Notes under the pieces: generated by a model
The model's input: only the letters and a program-made list of their open reading frames with translations
The model's database searches: none
What the model was told of the DNA's origin: nothing
Shown: positions 10,084-20,429 of the stretch, in pieces
How the letters are laid out: every line of letters begins with the position of its first letter
Numbering within the stretch: position 1 is the stretch's first letter
Translations under genes and position numbers: made by a program
Assembly (NCBI GenBank): GCA_025175665.1
Contig: JANKKI010000075.1
Span: forward strand, 4,784,001-4,848,000
Direction of reading: 5' to 3'
Source of the DNA: Cinchona pubescens
Taxonomy: Eukaryota > Streptophyta > Magnoliopsida > Gentianales > Rubiaceae
DNA: 64,000 nucleotides

Positions 10084-10394
10084 TAGTATTCCAGGTAGTT
10101 ATTGCAAATCCCAAGGAGCAAAGCAATGCCATAACCCTAAGGAGTGGAAAAGAATTGGTTGAATATAAGGAAAAGAAAAAGGTGGAGGAAGGAAGCAAAG
10201 AGCAAAAGTCCAAGGTAAATGAAAGGGAAGTGGTTGATGATGAAGCCAAGAAGGAGCTAAAGAATGAGATCAAGGTATCCAAGAAGAAGCATGTGGAGGA
10301 ACCTTTGAAGATAGACCCATCAATAAAAGTGCCATACCCTCAAAGACTCATTGATCCAAGAAAGGAGGAAAAAGACAAGTAATTCACTAATTTC

Positions 10395-11124
10395 TTGGAT
10401 ATGTTGAAAAAGATTAATGTCAACATTTCTTTGATTGATGTCCTCACCAAGATACCCAACTATGCTCATTTCATGAAGGATCTTTTGGCAAGGAAGCGAA
10501 AGTGGGATGATGATGGGAAAGTATGCCTTGATGCCCAATGTAGTGCCATTGTTCAAAGGCAGTTGCCCCCTAAACTCAAGGATCCCGGTAGTTTCATGAT
10601 ACCGGTAAAGAAATGTTGGAGGATAAACGTGGCATCGATCACTTTGTGATTTAGGGACAAGCATAAATATCATGCCAAAGGCCATCTATGACAAGTTAGG
10701 GATCAACAATGTCATGCCAACTAATATCACACTCCAATTGGCGGATTTATCCGAGAGGAAACCATATGGCTTGTTGGAAGATGTGCTTGTACAAGTTGAA
10801 AAGTTGGTATTTCCCGTTGATTTCCTTGTACTAGATACAGGTGAAGAGAGTGAGATTCCATTGATTCTAGGGCGGCCTATCTTGTCAACCGCTCATGCGT
10901 TAATTGATGTGCACAAAGGGAAGTTGATCTTACGAGTTGAAAATGAATCAATTGAATTTGATGTGTTTGAATACAATGATAATATTCCCATTGTTGAAGA
11001 GAAACGTGCTAATCAATCTCTTAATTGTATCCTTGCTAGGTCAAATGAAGAGCAAAATGAAGTGAACCAAAGAAATTCGCTCATGCAAGTGTTGGAAATA
11101 AAGGAAAATCCGCAGCAGAAATGA
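10395..11124 (+). pseudogene. E2 aspartic protease region
   Basis: The pre-protease segment (M-L-K-K-I-N-V-N-I near 10400) leads to K-L-K-D-P-G-S-F. After a small frame change near 10650, the catalytic box C-D-L-G-T-S-I-N-I-M-P appears, with the aspartate kept. The fold continues through I-T-L-Q-L-A-D-L, D-F-L-V-L-D-T-G and I-P-L-I-L-G-R-P to about 11124. In an autonomous element RT would follow; here it does not. Confidence 0.8.
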
Positions 11125-11425
11125 ATTGAAAGAAAAACCACCCGATAAGGGATGTGTGTTGATGAAGGATGAAGAGAGTGTTGCAAAGGATAAGTAAAAT
11201 GGCGATGTCAAGAAATTGAGAAGGCACAAGAAGAAAAGAAAATGGTTTGAGAAACAATTGGAGATGTTAATTGGGGCACTAGCGATGGCTAAGGTTAGAA
11301 AGAAAGGACTCGTGCATGGAAAACCCGAAAATCAAGCTTTAATCATGAAGAAAAAGGGGATAAAACTTTTTTCGTGGAAACCAAAAGGGAAAGGAGGATC
11401 AATCATCCTCAATTACTTGGAATAA
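11125..11425 (+). pseudogene. Lysine-rich remnant joining protease to post-pol spacer in E2
   Basis: Short open stretches with many Lys residues (for example K-K-K-R-K-W-F-E-K-Q near 11225-11255 and K-P-K-G-K-G-G near 11380-11400). They sit where about 3 kb of RT, RNase H and integrase would be. I do not recognise a domain. It could be original protease-RT linker sequence kept after an internal deletion, or a novel replacement. Confidence 0.4.
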
Positions 11426-11450
11426 AGTCCATGCCATAGTCAAGCTAATG

Positions 11451-11485
11451 ACTATAAAAGAGCGCTTCTTGGGAGGCAACCCAAG
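11451..11485 (+). promoter_or_regulatory. Conserved post-pol block with TATA-like box and hairpin (E2)
   Basis: CTATAAAAG (11452-11460) precedes the hairpin CTTGGG-AGGCAA-CCCAAG at 11468-11485. It is kept although pol itself is deleted in E2, which argues that the block matters for something other than coding pol. Confidence 0.6.
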
Positions 11486-11743
11486 TCTTTAATTTAGTTC
11501 TTATTGCTTTCTTTTGAGTGATTTTTTTTTTAATTGGCTTGATTTTGAGTAAATTGGTTTGAATTAGAGAATTTTTTTTTTGAGTTTTTGAGTTGAATAA
11601 ATATTGCTAAAGAATGAGTGTAAAATTGTCATCCTAATTTGTGAATTTTTTTTGTTTGTAGGTTACCCTTGCAAATGGAGAAAAGTGGTCAAGAATGAAG
11701 CAATTTCGGCTAAGTGTAAAAATTCACTTTGCAGAAATTGAGC

Positions 11744-11885
11744 TTGAGACCGCGGTCTCAACCTCAAACTTATGTAGGGCAGAATGGTCATTTGGTTCGA
11801 GACTGCGATCCCAAAACTGAGACCACGGTCTCAACTCCAAAGTTCTGCAAAGTTTCCATGCCGAGTTGACACCGCGATCTCAACT
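11744..11885. promoter_or_regulatory. Internal palindrome cluster matching E2 LTR hairpins
   Basis: A perfect 18-bp palindrome TTGAGACCGCGGTCTCAA lies at 11744-11761. Near-palindrome TGAGACCACGGTCTCA follows at 11818-11833, with related GAGACTGCGATC near 11799-11811 and GACACCGCGATCTCAAC near 11868-11884. These are the same motif as the arms of the LTR hairpins (GAGATCGCGGTCTC) but lie about 3.7 kb away, after protease and the hairpin block. Confidence 0.7.
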
Positions 11886-13482
11886 TTAAAAAAAAATAAA
11901 AAAAAAATTCAAAATAACTTCAATAATGAATTTATTTTATTTTTAGTCTTTTAATTTGGAAGTAAGTTGATTTTCCTTTTTAGTAATCTGGCTAATGGCC
12001 TTAAGCTGATGCCAAGTGGCTAATTATTTTGATGCTTCATGGATTGAATCTTTGTGAAATTTATTGCTAGACACTTGGCGTAGCTTTGGTTATGATTATT
12101 GTCAAATAAGAGTAGTATGGCTAATGGCCTAATCTAAGCTGATGTCATCTTTGCATTAGTTGATGAGTTGAATGGAATGTTGATTTTGTTTGAAGCTTAA
12201 TTGGTGAGATGCATGGCACGGTTGCTCTTGACATTTTTACTCAATTTTAATTCCAGGCTTGAAAGTGGGACACAGTTTAAGTAGTTTTCGTTAATTTTGG
12301 GTGAGTGGAAGGATGATTTATTCATCAACTTGAATAAAAGAGACAAGTTTAGGGGTATTTATCTTTTTCTGTTGGAAATGGTCATTTTATACATTTAGTT
12401 GCCACTTGATGATTAATGGATGGAAAGTTGATCAATAAGGTACTCAATGATGATAAATTTCGATGTTCAATGCTTTGTGATTGAGGTATATGATTGATTC
12501 ATTTCAACAATTTTTGTGTGAGTGAGTAGTTCATTTGCAATATAAAGAATTCATAAACATAGCAATGCTATTTTTCAAAAAGAAGTGCTAAAATTTTAGG
12601 AAAATTTATTTGAAATGTTGTTTCTTATCAAATTACTACCTTTTTATTGTGTGGTTGATGAACTATCTTTTGGAAAGAAATGAGTTAAATGAAGTAGAAG
12701 GAATTTTGGGACATTTCGTGTGTTTGCATAGGGAATGTTCTTCTAACTTGTGAATAATTGATATTCGAGATTAATTTTTGGTACATTTCACTCTTTTCCT
12801 TGGTTTAGGGCCGAAAGAAAAAAAAAATAGGAATAAGGCGAGTACGGGATTTCGACTTGTACCCTTGTTTTTTTTCCGAAATAAGCCATTAGAGTAGCAA
12901 TAAGGTGAGTACGGGACTCCGACATGTACCCATGTTGTTTCTCTGAATTAAGCCATTAGGAATTGCATTTTTAGTATACCAATAAGTTAAGGAGTAAATG
13001 TTTGTAATACTTATCATTAATCTCACATTACTTATTCCTTGTTAGAGGTTTATTCCCGAAATGTGTGACAATTGCATTTAAATTGATTCCTAATTGAACT
13101 TCTATTTTCATGATGCTTAGTCGAGAGAGTTGATTAACTTTATAATCTAATTTGTGATTTGAGAAATAATGATGTTTCAAATGAAAAGAACTAAAACTTT
13201 TGGTAACTCTTTTCGAGAACGGTAATGCTTGGTGATGTGAAATCTTGTGTAGTGATTGAATGTGTCCATCTTTGTAAAACAAAATTTCAATTTTGGATTG
13301 ATTTACTCATATTCTTCACATATCATGTAGTGTTGAACATTTCTTGAGAGATCGCTTAATTGTTCTAAGTACATCCATGATTCATCAAGTGTCACGTCAA
13401 CTTTGGAGGTGTCAAAATGTTTGAATGTTAGTAGGTTTCGTTTAATGTTAATCTTTGTTTTGCTCGGGACTAGCAAAATGCT
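11886..13482 (+). other. Long non-coding spacer of E2, post-pol to polypurine tract
   Basis: No coding signal. It is homologous in parts to the corresponding spacer of E4 on the other strand (28073-29640): both carry the text around GAGTAGTTCATTTGC and a block GAGTACGGGA-TTCCGAC-TGTACCC. In E2 that block is duplicated in tandem (about 12833-12895 and 12897-12960). The E2 spacer ends in the polypurine tract. Confidence 0.6.
12833..12960 (+). repeat. Tandem duplication of conserved spacer block in E2
   Basis: Two copies of about 64 bases, each running from AATAAGG(C/T)GAGTACGGGA through TGTACCC to AAGCCATTAG. The single-copy equivalent in E4 is at 28588-28650 (complement). The core GTAC-GGGA-TTCC-GTAC is an imperfect inverted repeat. 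Confidence 0.6.
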
Positions 13483-13495
13483 AAGTTTGGGGGTG
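13483..13495 (+). other. Polypurine tract of E2
   Basis: AAGTTTGGGGGTG immediately before the 3' LTR start TGATAAC at 13496. This is the usual plus-strand primer site for Athila-type elements. Confidence 0.8.
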
Positions 13496-14763
13496 TGATA
13501 ACTCTAGCAGACTAGAGTTATTTTCCTTTAAATTATAGCATTTCGATAGTCTAAAATTCGAATTTGGAAAAGTAATTAAGGATTTTAGTTAATTTCTTTC
13601 ACATGTATTGTATTTTCATTTTTGAATTAATTATGATAAGTTTTGTTAAAGGAAATTATTTAGTTTAATTAAGTGCTTAATGGCGTTAATATTATGCAGG
13701 TTAAAAATTAAAGGTTAGAAGCTGGAAGAAACAAAGCTCAAGGGACCAAATTGCAAAATGGATGAAATGAATGATGCTAGAAGGAGAGTCGAGATCGCAG
13801 TTTTGACTGTTCCAGACCGCGATCTCGACTCGAGAATTGGTTTTACTGTTTTAGAGTTGAGATCGCGGTCACAAGATCGCGGTACACAAATGTTCCAGAC
13901 CGCGATCTCAACTCGCTGAATGTTAAGTTGTAAGGGTAATTTTGTAAACTTCCAGCCCAAAAACCCCTAATTTTGCCTTGTTTAATGCTGCACTATTTAA
14001 GCTAAGTAGAATTAGTAAGTAGAGAGTAGTAGATAGTTTTAGCTAGTTTTTAGATAGATTAGGATAGCTTGAACTACAAGTTTACTTTTTCTAATAGAAA
14101 TTTCTCTTTACTTTCATCTTAGATCTTCTTTTAATTTCTTATCAAGTTCAAATTTTGATCTTAGATAATTGTAGTGGGTTAATCGTAAGCTTCTCGTAGA
14201 TATAATTTTTATTTTTTTTCTTGTCCAATTTAGTAAAAATTTCTTTACTTTCAAATTAGGGTTTTTAGGAAAATTAGGGTTCTTGTTAATTTCTTGCTTT
14301 CTATTTAAGAATTTTCAAATTCTAACTTTAATTTCTAGTTAAATATTAGTGGGCTTTCTTAATTTTAATTGAAAATCCAAAAATATTTAGATTTCTAGTT
14401 TAACTCTTTCTAATTTATAGTTTAGAAATGAATGCTTTTCATATTCAAAGTTTCTCTTTTGTGGTTGTTTTAGTTGAGTGATTTACTTGTTTTAAATTTT
14501 AATCTTAATTTGATTAAATTAAGTTAGAATTAAAATCATAGTTTTCATTAGAATAGTTCTATCATCTATCAATTGATTTTGCTTAACTACGCAAGCACCC
14601 TTAAACCTTGGTATTTGCAATCGACAATCCTTGTGGAACGATCCCTATTTCCCTTTACTATTAAACTCAAGTTGACAACCGTATACTTGCGAGATGCCAT
14701 CTAGTTAGTTGTAGGATTTAGGTATTTCATTGAATTATAACTAGGTGTGTTAAAGAGGCATCA
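13496..14763 (+). repeat. E2 3' LTR, 1268 bp
   Basis: Starts TGATAACTCTAG and ends AAGAGGCATCA. Followed by target copy ACAGC (14764-14768). Contains the two hairpins (13786-13831 and 13854-13914, the second with a small insertion of CG-motif sequence), a TATA-like box and a full U5. It is the reference copy for the shortened 5' LTR and for the solo copy at 37239-39507. Confidence 0.92.
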
Positions 14764-15135
14764 ACAGCCAATACGGGGCTCCAATTAATCGTGCTACTTA
14801 ACAAGATGTGATGCGATATTAGAGTGAAAGCTTGCATACCATACATCACATGCTAGATATTCTCGCATGGCGACTAAACTTGGTGCAACCCTTTGACATG
14901 AGTAGGTGGTGCCCGAGGCACCTACTTTGCTCTTGAGGATTCTTTTGTGGATGGTGTGTCCGATTCAGATGTTGCTGGAGATAGAGCTGCTCCGTCTAGG
15001 ACTGCTCGAGTGTCTCTTACCCATGGTACCTTGGATATGGGGTTTTCTATTTCTATTGAGTCCTTTGTTTTTGTGTTTATTGTTCTCTTTTGTTCTTATA
15101 TTAAGTTGGGGAGTGACTTTGTTTCGGAAGTGTAA
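14764..15135 (+). pseudogene. E1 ORF2, part 3 (C-terminal end)
   Basis: After the ACAGC duplication the E1 sequence resumes. An open stretch near 14930-15135 reads V-D-G-V-S-D-S-D-V-A-G-D, then a hydrophobic run F-V-F-V-F-I-V-L-F-C-S-Y before the stop. This could be a membrane segment, as proposed for env-like ORFs of Athila elements, but frames upstream are broken. Membership in ORF2 is inferred from position and from continuity after removing E2. Confidence 0.45.
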
Positions 15136-15360
15136 CTGTGTAAACGTTTACGTGTTGTTTGAAATTTTGGTTTGTTGTTTCTTGTTACTTTTAAGGATAA
15201 TCTATTTCTTATTTAAACAAAAAAAGATTTTTTTTTTCTAATGTTGTAGTAGTAGAGAGTTTCAGTTTGAGAATCTTACTGTTTAAAAGATTCCCTAACT
15301 ATTGAATGTCAGCCTTTAGGATTTCTCTACCCTCTTTATTTGAAAATTTGTAGAGAATTC

Positions 15361-15384
15361 ATATATATATATATATATATATAT
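15361..15384. repeat. AT dinucleotide microsatellite
   Basis: Twelve uninterrupted AT units. Confidence 0.95.
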
Positions 15385-15810
15385 GATTTTGCTTTGCAGT
15401 GAAAGTATCATGCTTTCCTTTTTGGTTTGTCCCAAAATTATTATCACTTATCAAATATAGCATAGAATTTCTCTTCAGTTCCATTTATGCCCTTCATATA
15501 AATAAGCTGCTGGCCTGCCAATTTTTGTTGACTTTGCAAAAGATCTATGCGTGAGTATACAAACTTAAAACATGTGGTAGTGAAGAGAGTGTGAAAAAAA
15601 TGCAAAACATTTCATGAGAATTGCAACTAAACTAACAAAGAGTTCTTTAGTCTCACGAGTACTTCCAATGCAAACCAAAATGCAATATAGTGGCGTGAAT
15701 TTCACCAGCTCTATTATCACTAGAACGTGCAACCATGTTGAACTTTTTGGTTGGTTGTTGATTAAAAAATCAAATTTATTTTGAACCTAAATCATCGGTT
15801 ACTGCCAATA

Positions 15811-16012
15811 TCTAAAAGGGTGAAAATGGAATATAAAGAAACAGTATAACACTGTTTAAAGAAAGCACACAAATATTGGGACAGCCAGTGTGTGTATATA
15901 TGTATCTAAAATGGTGAAAATGGAATATAAAGCAACAATATAACACTATTGAAAGAAAGCACAATTCCCTAAAAATGACATAAATATTGGGATGGACAGA
16001 GTGTGTACGTAT
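15811..16012. repeat. Tandem duplication of about 95-105 bp
   Basis: Two copies starting at TCTAAAAGGGTGAAAATGGA (15811) and TCTAAAATGGTGAAAATGGA (15904). Both continue through TATAACACT, AAGAAAGCACA and ATAAATATTGGGA and end near GTGTGTA(C/T). The second copy has a short extra insert (AATTCCCTAAAAATGAC). Confidence 0.75.
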
Positions 16013-16789
16013 ATATACACACGCGCATGAGGAAATCATTCATTTCAAGGTTAAAACCTAAAGGGCCATCCAAGGTTGAGAGAAAGGAGTCTCCGTTAGT
16101 AAATCTTGACCCTAGAACCAAGTTTCGATTAACGGCTATTCGGCATCCGAGAATTCTATTAACGAACTAGAAGAAGTATATTTCTTATCCAACCTTTCAC
16201 TTTTTTGAGCTTTTTGTTGTTAATTTTTTTTAATTTTATATTGGTACTTCCGATATGGATTATGATGGGTAGTTTATTATATTATGTACTAATAATTAAA
16301 AGGGGTATGAATTTTAACTTATCAAATTTCAGTTTGACGGCTTTGAATTCGGTCATGTAACGTATAGCTCTTTGGCTTTACTACTAAATTTTTGCTTATA
16401 ACACTAAAGTTTTTGGTATCTGATAAATTCTTGAAATGATCTAGAAATTGTTCGTTTCTTAAATTCAATGTTCATTTGATGCTGTGAGAATGATTTGTAC
16501 TTTTGTTGGTCATTTCTAGTTGTTGTGATGGTTATTTTGAATAGGTCAGTAAGAAGAAACATGCATGTCATGCATTATTAGTCATTGATTTAGGCAAAGA
16601 ATAACCAAAGGCATGTAATTTATTCGGTTAGTTAGGCATTTAATACAAAATAGTAACTGGAGTTTATTAGGATTACTCAATTATGGGAGGCAATTTAGTC
16701 AAAGATTTACCAAAATGGGAACCTTTTTTTACATAGATTGAGAAAAGCTCAAAAGGATAATAAAAACTATAGTACTAAAATAGAATGGT

Positions 16790-18640
16790 TAGAAGAAATT
16801 AAGCCAGTAGCGGTATGAAGAGGTAAGGAGAGCCAAACTTTTCTCCTCCTTCTTACTACTTTTCTTTCTCTCACTAAAATTTTCCTTAAAGCTACTCGGC
16901 TATGGCTGAGAACATTTGTAGAAGTTCTCTCGTGCAAGCATAATCTGGATAACCAAACTCCAAAATCATATGCACGTTTGAAGGGACTACAATCCCACAA
17001 AGGGGAACCGGCTATATTCTTCTCTAAAGAAGAGGTTCAATAACTTGTAGTTTCTTTTTGGTACACATTGGTTGGGATTCTCCCTAGAGGGAAGCCAATT
17101 ATTGAAACGCTGAGGAAAAGCTTCCACACAATCGGGTTCAAAGATAAGTTCACGATCGGTTATTTGGACTATAAGCATGTTATAATCAGATTTTCTTTGG
17201 TAGGAAGATTATCTCCAGTGTTGTCTTAAGAACACTTGGTTTATTAATGGCAATTACATGAGAGTTCTTAAGTGGCACTTGTTCTTCACCACAGAGGTAA
17301 AGCTTCCATTGCACACATTTGGATCTCCTTTGGGGGTCTACCAGCAGTTTTTTCAACAAACATGCTGTAGCCTTGCTCAAGCTTTAGGGACCCCCCTCAA
17401 ATTGGACTTAGCCATAGAAAATTTCACTCGTCCAAGTGTTTCCAAGGTATGCGTTGAGGTAGACCTCTTGTCCACACTTCCTTCTAGAATGTGGTTAGGA
17501 GTGGGAAAGGAAGGAATTTGGCAAAAAATTAGTTATGAAGATGTGCCTCGCTATTGTTCAAAGTGTAACAAAATTGGTCATGACCAAACTGGATGCAAGA
17601 ATGGAGGTTCTAGTTCTACAAAACAACACAGTGGTCCCATGGACAAATTGATGCATCCAGCCAAGAAAATTATTCAACCACACTGGACAACTGTGAAACA
17701 TTAAGAAGAACTAGTCCATCCGGAACAAGGAGGTCCATCCCGTTGAGAAGCCAGCTGTGAATGAGGATAATGGGGTGGAACAGCCACCAGTAGTGGCGGA
17801 GCCACCAGCTGTAGAGGAGGAGCCTTTACAAGAACTGGTAGCGCAACACTCAAATTCCACCATTCAAGGGAGTTTTGCAACAACCTTGGATAAGCCTCAA
17901 AATTCAAATTTAATGAATGAGTCAAATGAGCCCAATCAGCCAACCACATCCCCTACTCTTTCGAACTTTCAAAGTGTAAATTCAAATTCCTTAATTGAAG
18001 GAATTGAACAAACAACCTTGGAGGAAAATCCTCTAGTGCCAATAGATTCAGCTAGCAAGGTGTTAACTAATTCAAATGTGAATCCCATCCTAACAAACCA
18101 GCCTAGCACTTCTCATCTTTAGATTTTGGACAACAAATCCATGGATGATTCAGACATCCCTCATAGACGAATCATCCAGCCACATGCAAGCCAACATTTA
18201 AGGAAATTGTATTATTTTTTTTTAGCAGCAAGGAACCTTCTCCACCACAAACTTTAAAGGAAGACAGCCTACAAACATTAGAACTTCAGCTGTCCAACTC
18301 GACCACACCAATTAGTACAAATAGAATAAACAAAGTCAACTCAAAGGAAGATTCATTCAAGTCCAATCTGCCAACTTCTCAACATTCAAAGCTTAAATCG
18401 ATGGATGATTCCATCATTCCTAATGATAAGGTGTTGGTGCAACAAACTTGCTATTTTTCAGATAAAGAATCTCCTCAAGGCCGAGAAGTATACCCAATTC
18501 AAGAATTGGCAATTCTCACTCCAAAAAGGAAAGGAAGATGTAAGAGGACATACAATATGCCAAAAGCAATATGAACTAGGCTGTCCTCCAAAACTCTTTC
18601 TCCATGATTAGTTCTAAATTAGATGGGGACATTTCAAAGA
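16790..18640 (+). pseudogene. L1-type LINE ORF1 (decayed)
   Basis: Plant L1 ORF1 encodes an RNA-binding protein. Translated pieces show the DUF4283-like start (A-I-F-F-S-K-E-E-V-Q near 17010-17040, K-S-F-H-T-I-G-F then L-D-Y-K-H-V-I-I-R-F near 17120-17200), the middle R-P-S-V-S-K-V-C-V-E-V-D-L-L, and a CCHC knuckle C-S-K-C-N-K-I-G-H-D-Q-T-G-C near 17555-17600. A Ser/Thr/Pro-rich tail runs from 17757 to 18120, and a basic end L-T-P-K-R-K-G-R near 18515-18540. Frameshifts in the 5' third. The start is uncertain, about 16904. Confidence 0.82.
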
Positions 18641-18794
18641 ATTAGAGGAAGTTAGATATTCTACATTTGCTAGAGGGTTAGGCTTCACGTCAGCCTCCAT
18701 TTACCTTTTCTTCTTATTAATATTATGAATGAAATACTCTCACTAACTAGGTGGTTGCATAAAAGATTAAAACTCTTTTTTTAACCTAATCTAA

Positions 18795-19144
18795 GGCTGA
18801 GTTTGGATGGAAGGAAATGGAAGTAAGAGAAAAGAAAGGAAGAGTTTTCTTTTGTTTGCGAGTTTGAAATGGGTAGAAAAGAAGAGATGGAAGGATAAAA
18901 AATTTAAAAAACAAACTTTCCTTCCATAAGTGGGAGGAAATGGAAGGAAAAGTTACATTACCTTACAAGTAATTATGAAATGTCATAATTTTCTTTCAGA
19001 CATAATACAGAAATATCAAAAAGTGTTGCACTTACTCCCAAACAACTGGAAGGAAACTTTCCTACCTTTCTCTTCCCCTCTCTTCCCTCCTCATTAAAAT
19101 CTTTCCCTTCCTTTCTCTTTCTTCCTAAACTCCCAAACTCAACC
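18795..19144. mobile_element. Tourist-like (PIF/Harbinger) MITE, 350 bp
   Basis: Ends are inverted repeats: GGCTGAGTTTGG at the left and the complement of GGTTGAGTTTGG at the right, flanked by the 3-bp duplication TAA (18792-18794 and 19145-19147). The interior is rich in GGAAGGAAATGG-type purine runs on the left and the complementary pyrimidine runs on the right, so it could fold end to end. No coding capacity. Family assigned from TAA target and TIR type. Confidence 0.75.
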
Positions 19145-19439
19145 TAAAGGTTTATTTTCCTCAGGAAACTGCTATCTTAATTTTGGAAACTAATACTTCA
19201 AATATTTTATGAGGAGTTGTACTAAAAGTAGTTCAATTATCCTAAGATAAGTTAGATGAAGGAAAAGACCCTATAGAAATATTAAAAGAAAAAAAAAGTT
19301 CTAAGTAATTGATTTGTGGGTATAATTTTGGAAAGTTTAAACCAAATGAACAGAATTTCATAATTCTCAGGTAATGGTGGCTTGCTTGCTACAAAAGTTG
19401 CAAGTGTGGTGATCACGATCTATGGAAGGTCAGTTGATG

Positions 19440-20372
19440 CTATTACTTCCCACTGTGATTTGTTGGTGAATTTGGCTTGCACATAATTCTTTCATCTATG
19501 ATAATTGTCGGCTCTCTCCAACAGTTATTATCAATTGGGTTATGTACTTGGCTATCCAGATTAGCAAAAATCATCCTTTTAATGTTTGCAACATGGTTTC
19601 TGTTGCTACTCATATTCCATGTAAGGTTATTCAAACCTCTCTCGTTCTCTTGTCTTAGTCAAGTAGGTGTTGCCACAATCCGAAACTTTATAACCTTAAC
19701 GTGGATGGTTCCTCCCTTCACTCAGGTAGGGCAAGTGTTGGCATAGATGTGTATTGGGTGATTCGTGATTCCTCCGGCTCTCTCATTAATGCATCAACAT
19801 TCTTTCTTGACTTGGCTTCGAATATGCTGCCTGAAACCCGAGCCCTTCTAGATGTGTTACGCATGTGTTGTAATTTGGGATATCTAGATGTTTGTGTGGA
19901 ATCAGATTCAAAAATTCTTTTTAAAGTGGTAATTGGCTCCCTTTATATTCCTTGGAAAATTGATTGTTTTGTTAGAGAGATTTGTTTTTAATGGGGCAGG
20001 CCAATTTTTCAATTCATCATGTGCTGGGGGAAGCTAATTCTATACCTGATCATTTGGCTCGGTTGGTTCTTTTACAGCAATCTCTAAGATTTTTTCATCT
20101 TCTAGTTATCCTATTTCCTTAGAGAGTTTGTTGCATTTAGATAAATGTGGTATCCCCAATGCTAGTTGAGGACCACTCTAGCTTGATTTGTTTCTTCTTT
20201 TTTTTCGGTTATTTTTAGTATTGTTCATTATCCATGCGAGTATGTAGTTAAATTCTAGGCTAATAAATTTTGGCCTAGTCCCACTCTTTGTATTTTTTCT
20301 CTAGTTTTATTAATGAAATATGGGAGTAGCGCCCCCATCATGGAGCCGGTAATTAGCTAATTAAAAAAGGAA
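19440..20372 (+). pseudogene. LINE ORF2 C-terminal RNase H remnant and 3' end
   Basis: Reads N-L-N-V-D-G-S-S-L at about 19690, then V-I-R-D-S-S-G-S-L, L-P-E-T-R-A-L-L-D and V-E-S-D-S-K-I-L, followed (after a stop) by F-S-I-H-H-V-L-G-E-A-N-S-I-P-D-H-L-A-R. This is the RNase H-like domain at the end of plant LINE ORF2. The 3' end, near 20372, is a short A-rich stretch. The endonuclease and RT part is missing between 18640 and 19440, a gap that also holds the MITE. Confidence 0.75.
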
Positions 20373-20429
20373 ATTTTAGCCATAAAAATAGAATTAAAAG
20401 GTTTTAAAATTTATTTAGCTCTTGTCAAA

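Larger units (their letters stand above)
7456..14763 (+). mobile_element. Athila-family element E2, non-autonomous (gag-protease only)
   Basis: A 7.3-kb LTR retrotransposon with both LTRs and a perfect 5-bp target duplication ACAGC (7451-7455 and 14764-14768). Internal content is gag (8412-10083) and protease (about 10395-11124), then a short lysine-rich stretch, the conserved hairpin block, palindromes and a 2-kb spacer to the polypurine tract. RT, RNase H, integrase and ORF2 are absent. The 5' LTR has lost its 3' end and the primer site. The layout fits the class of gag-bearing terminal-repeat elements that depend on a partner for pol. Confidence 0.9.
15114..16790. other. Non-coding stretch after E1 ORF2
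   Basis: No supported gene. TTAAGTTGGGGAG just before 15114 could be a polypurine tract with an E1 3' LTR starting TGACTTTG, but I cannot find the LTR's other end or a matching copy. It holds a 24-base AT repeat and a tandem duplication, listed separately. Confidence 0.4.

Noticed and set aside
14947..15135. Hydrophobic C-terminus of E1 ORF2 as proof of an envelope protein
   Set aside because: One hydrophobic run in a broken frame is not enough; it is mentioned only as a possibility.
15114..16790. E1 3' LTR
   Set aside because: A plausible polypurine tract lies just before 15114, but no matching LTR copy is available in the window and no end could be recognised.
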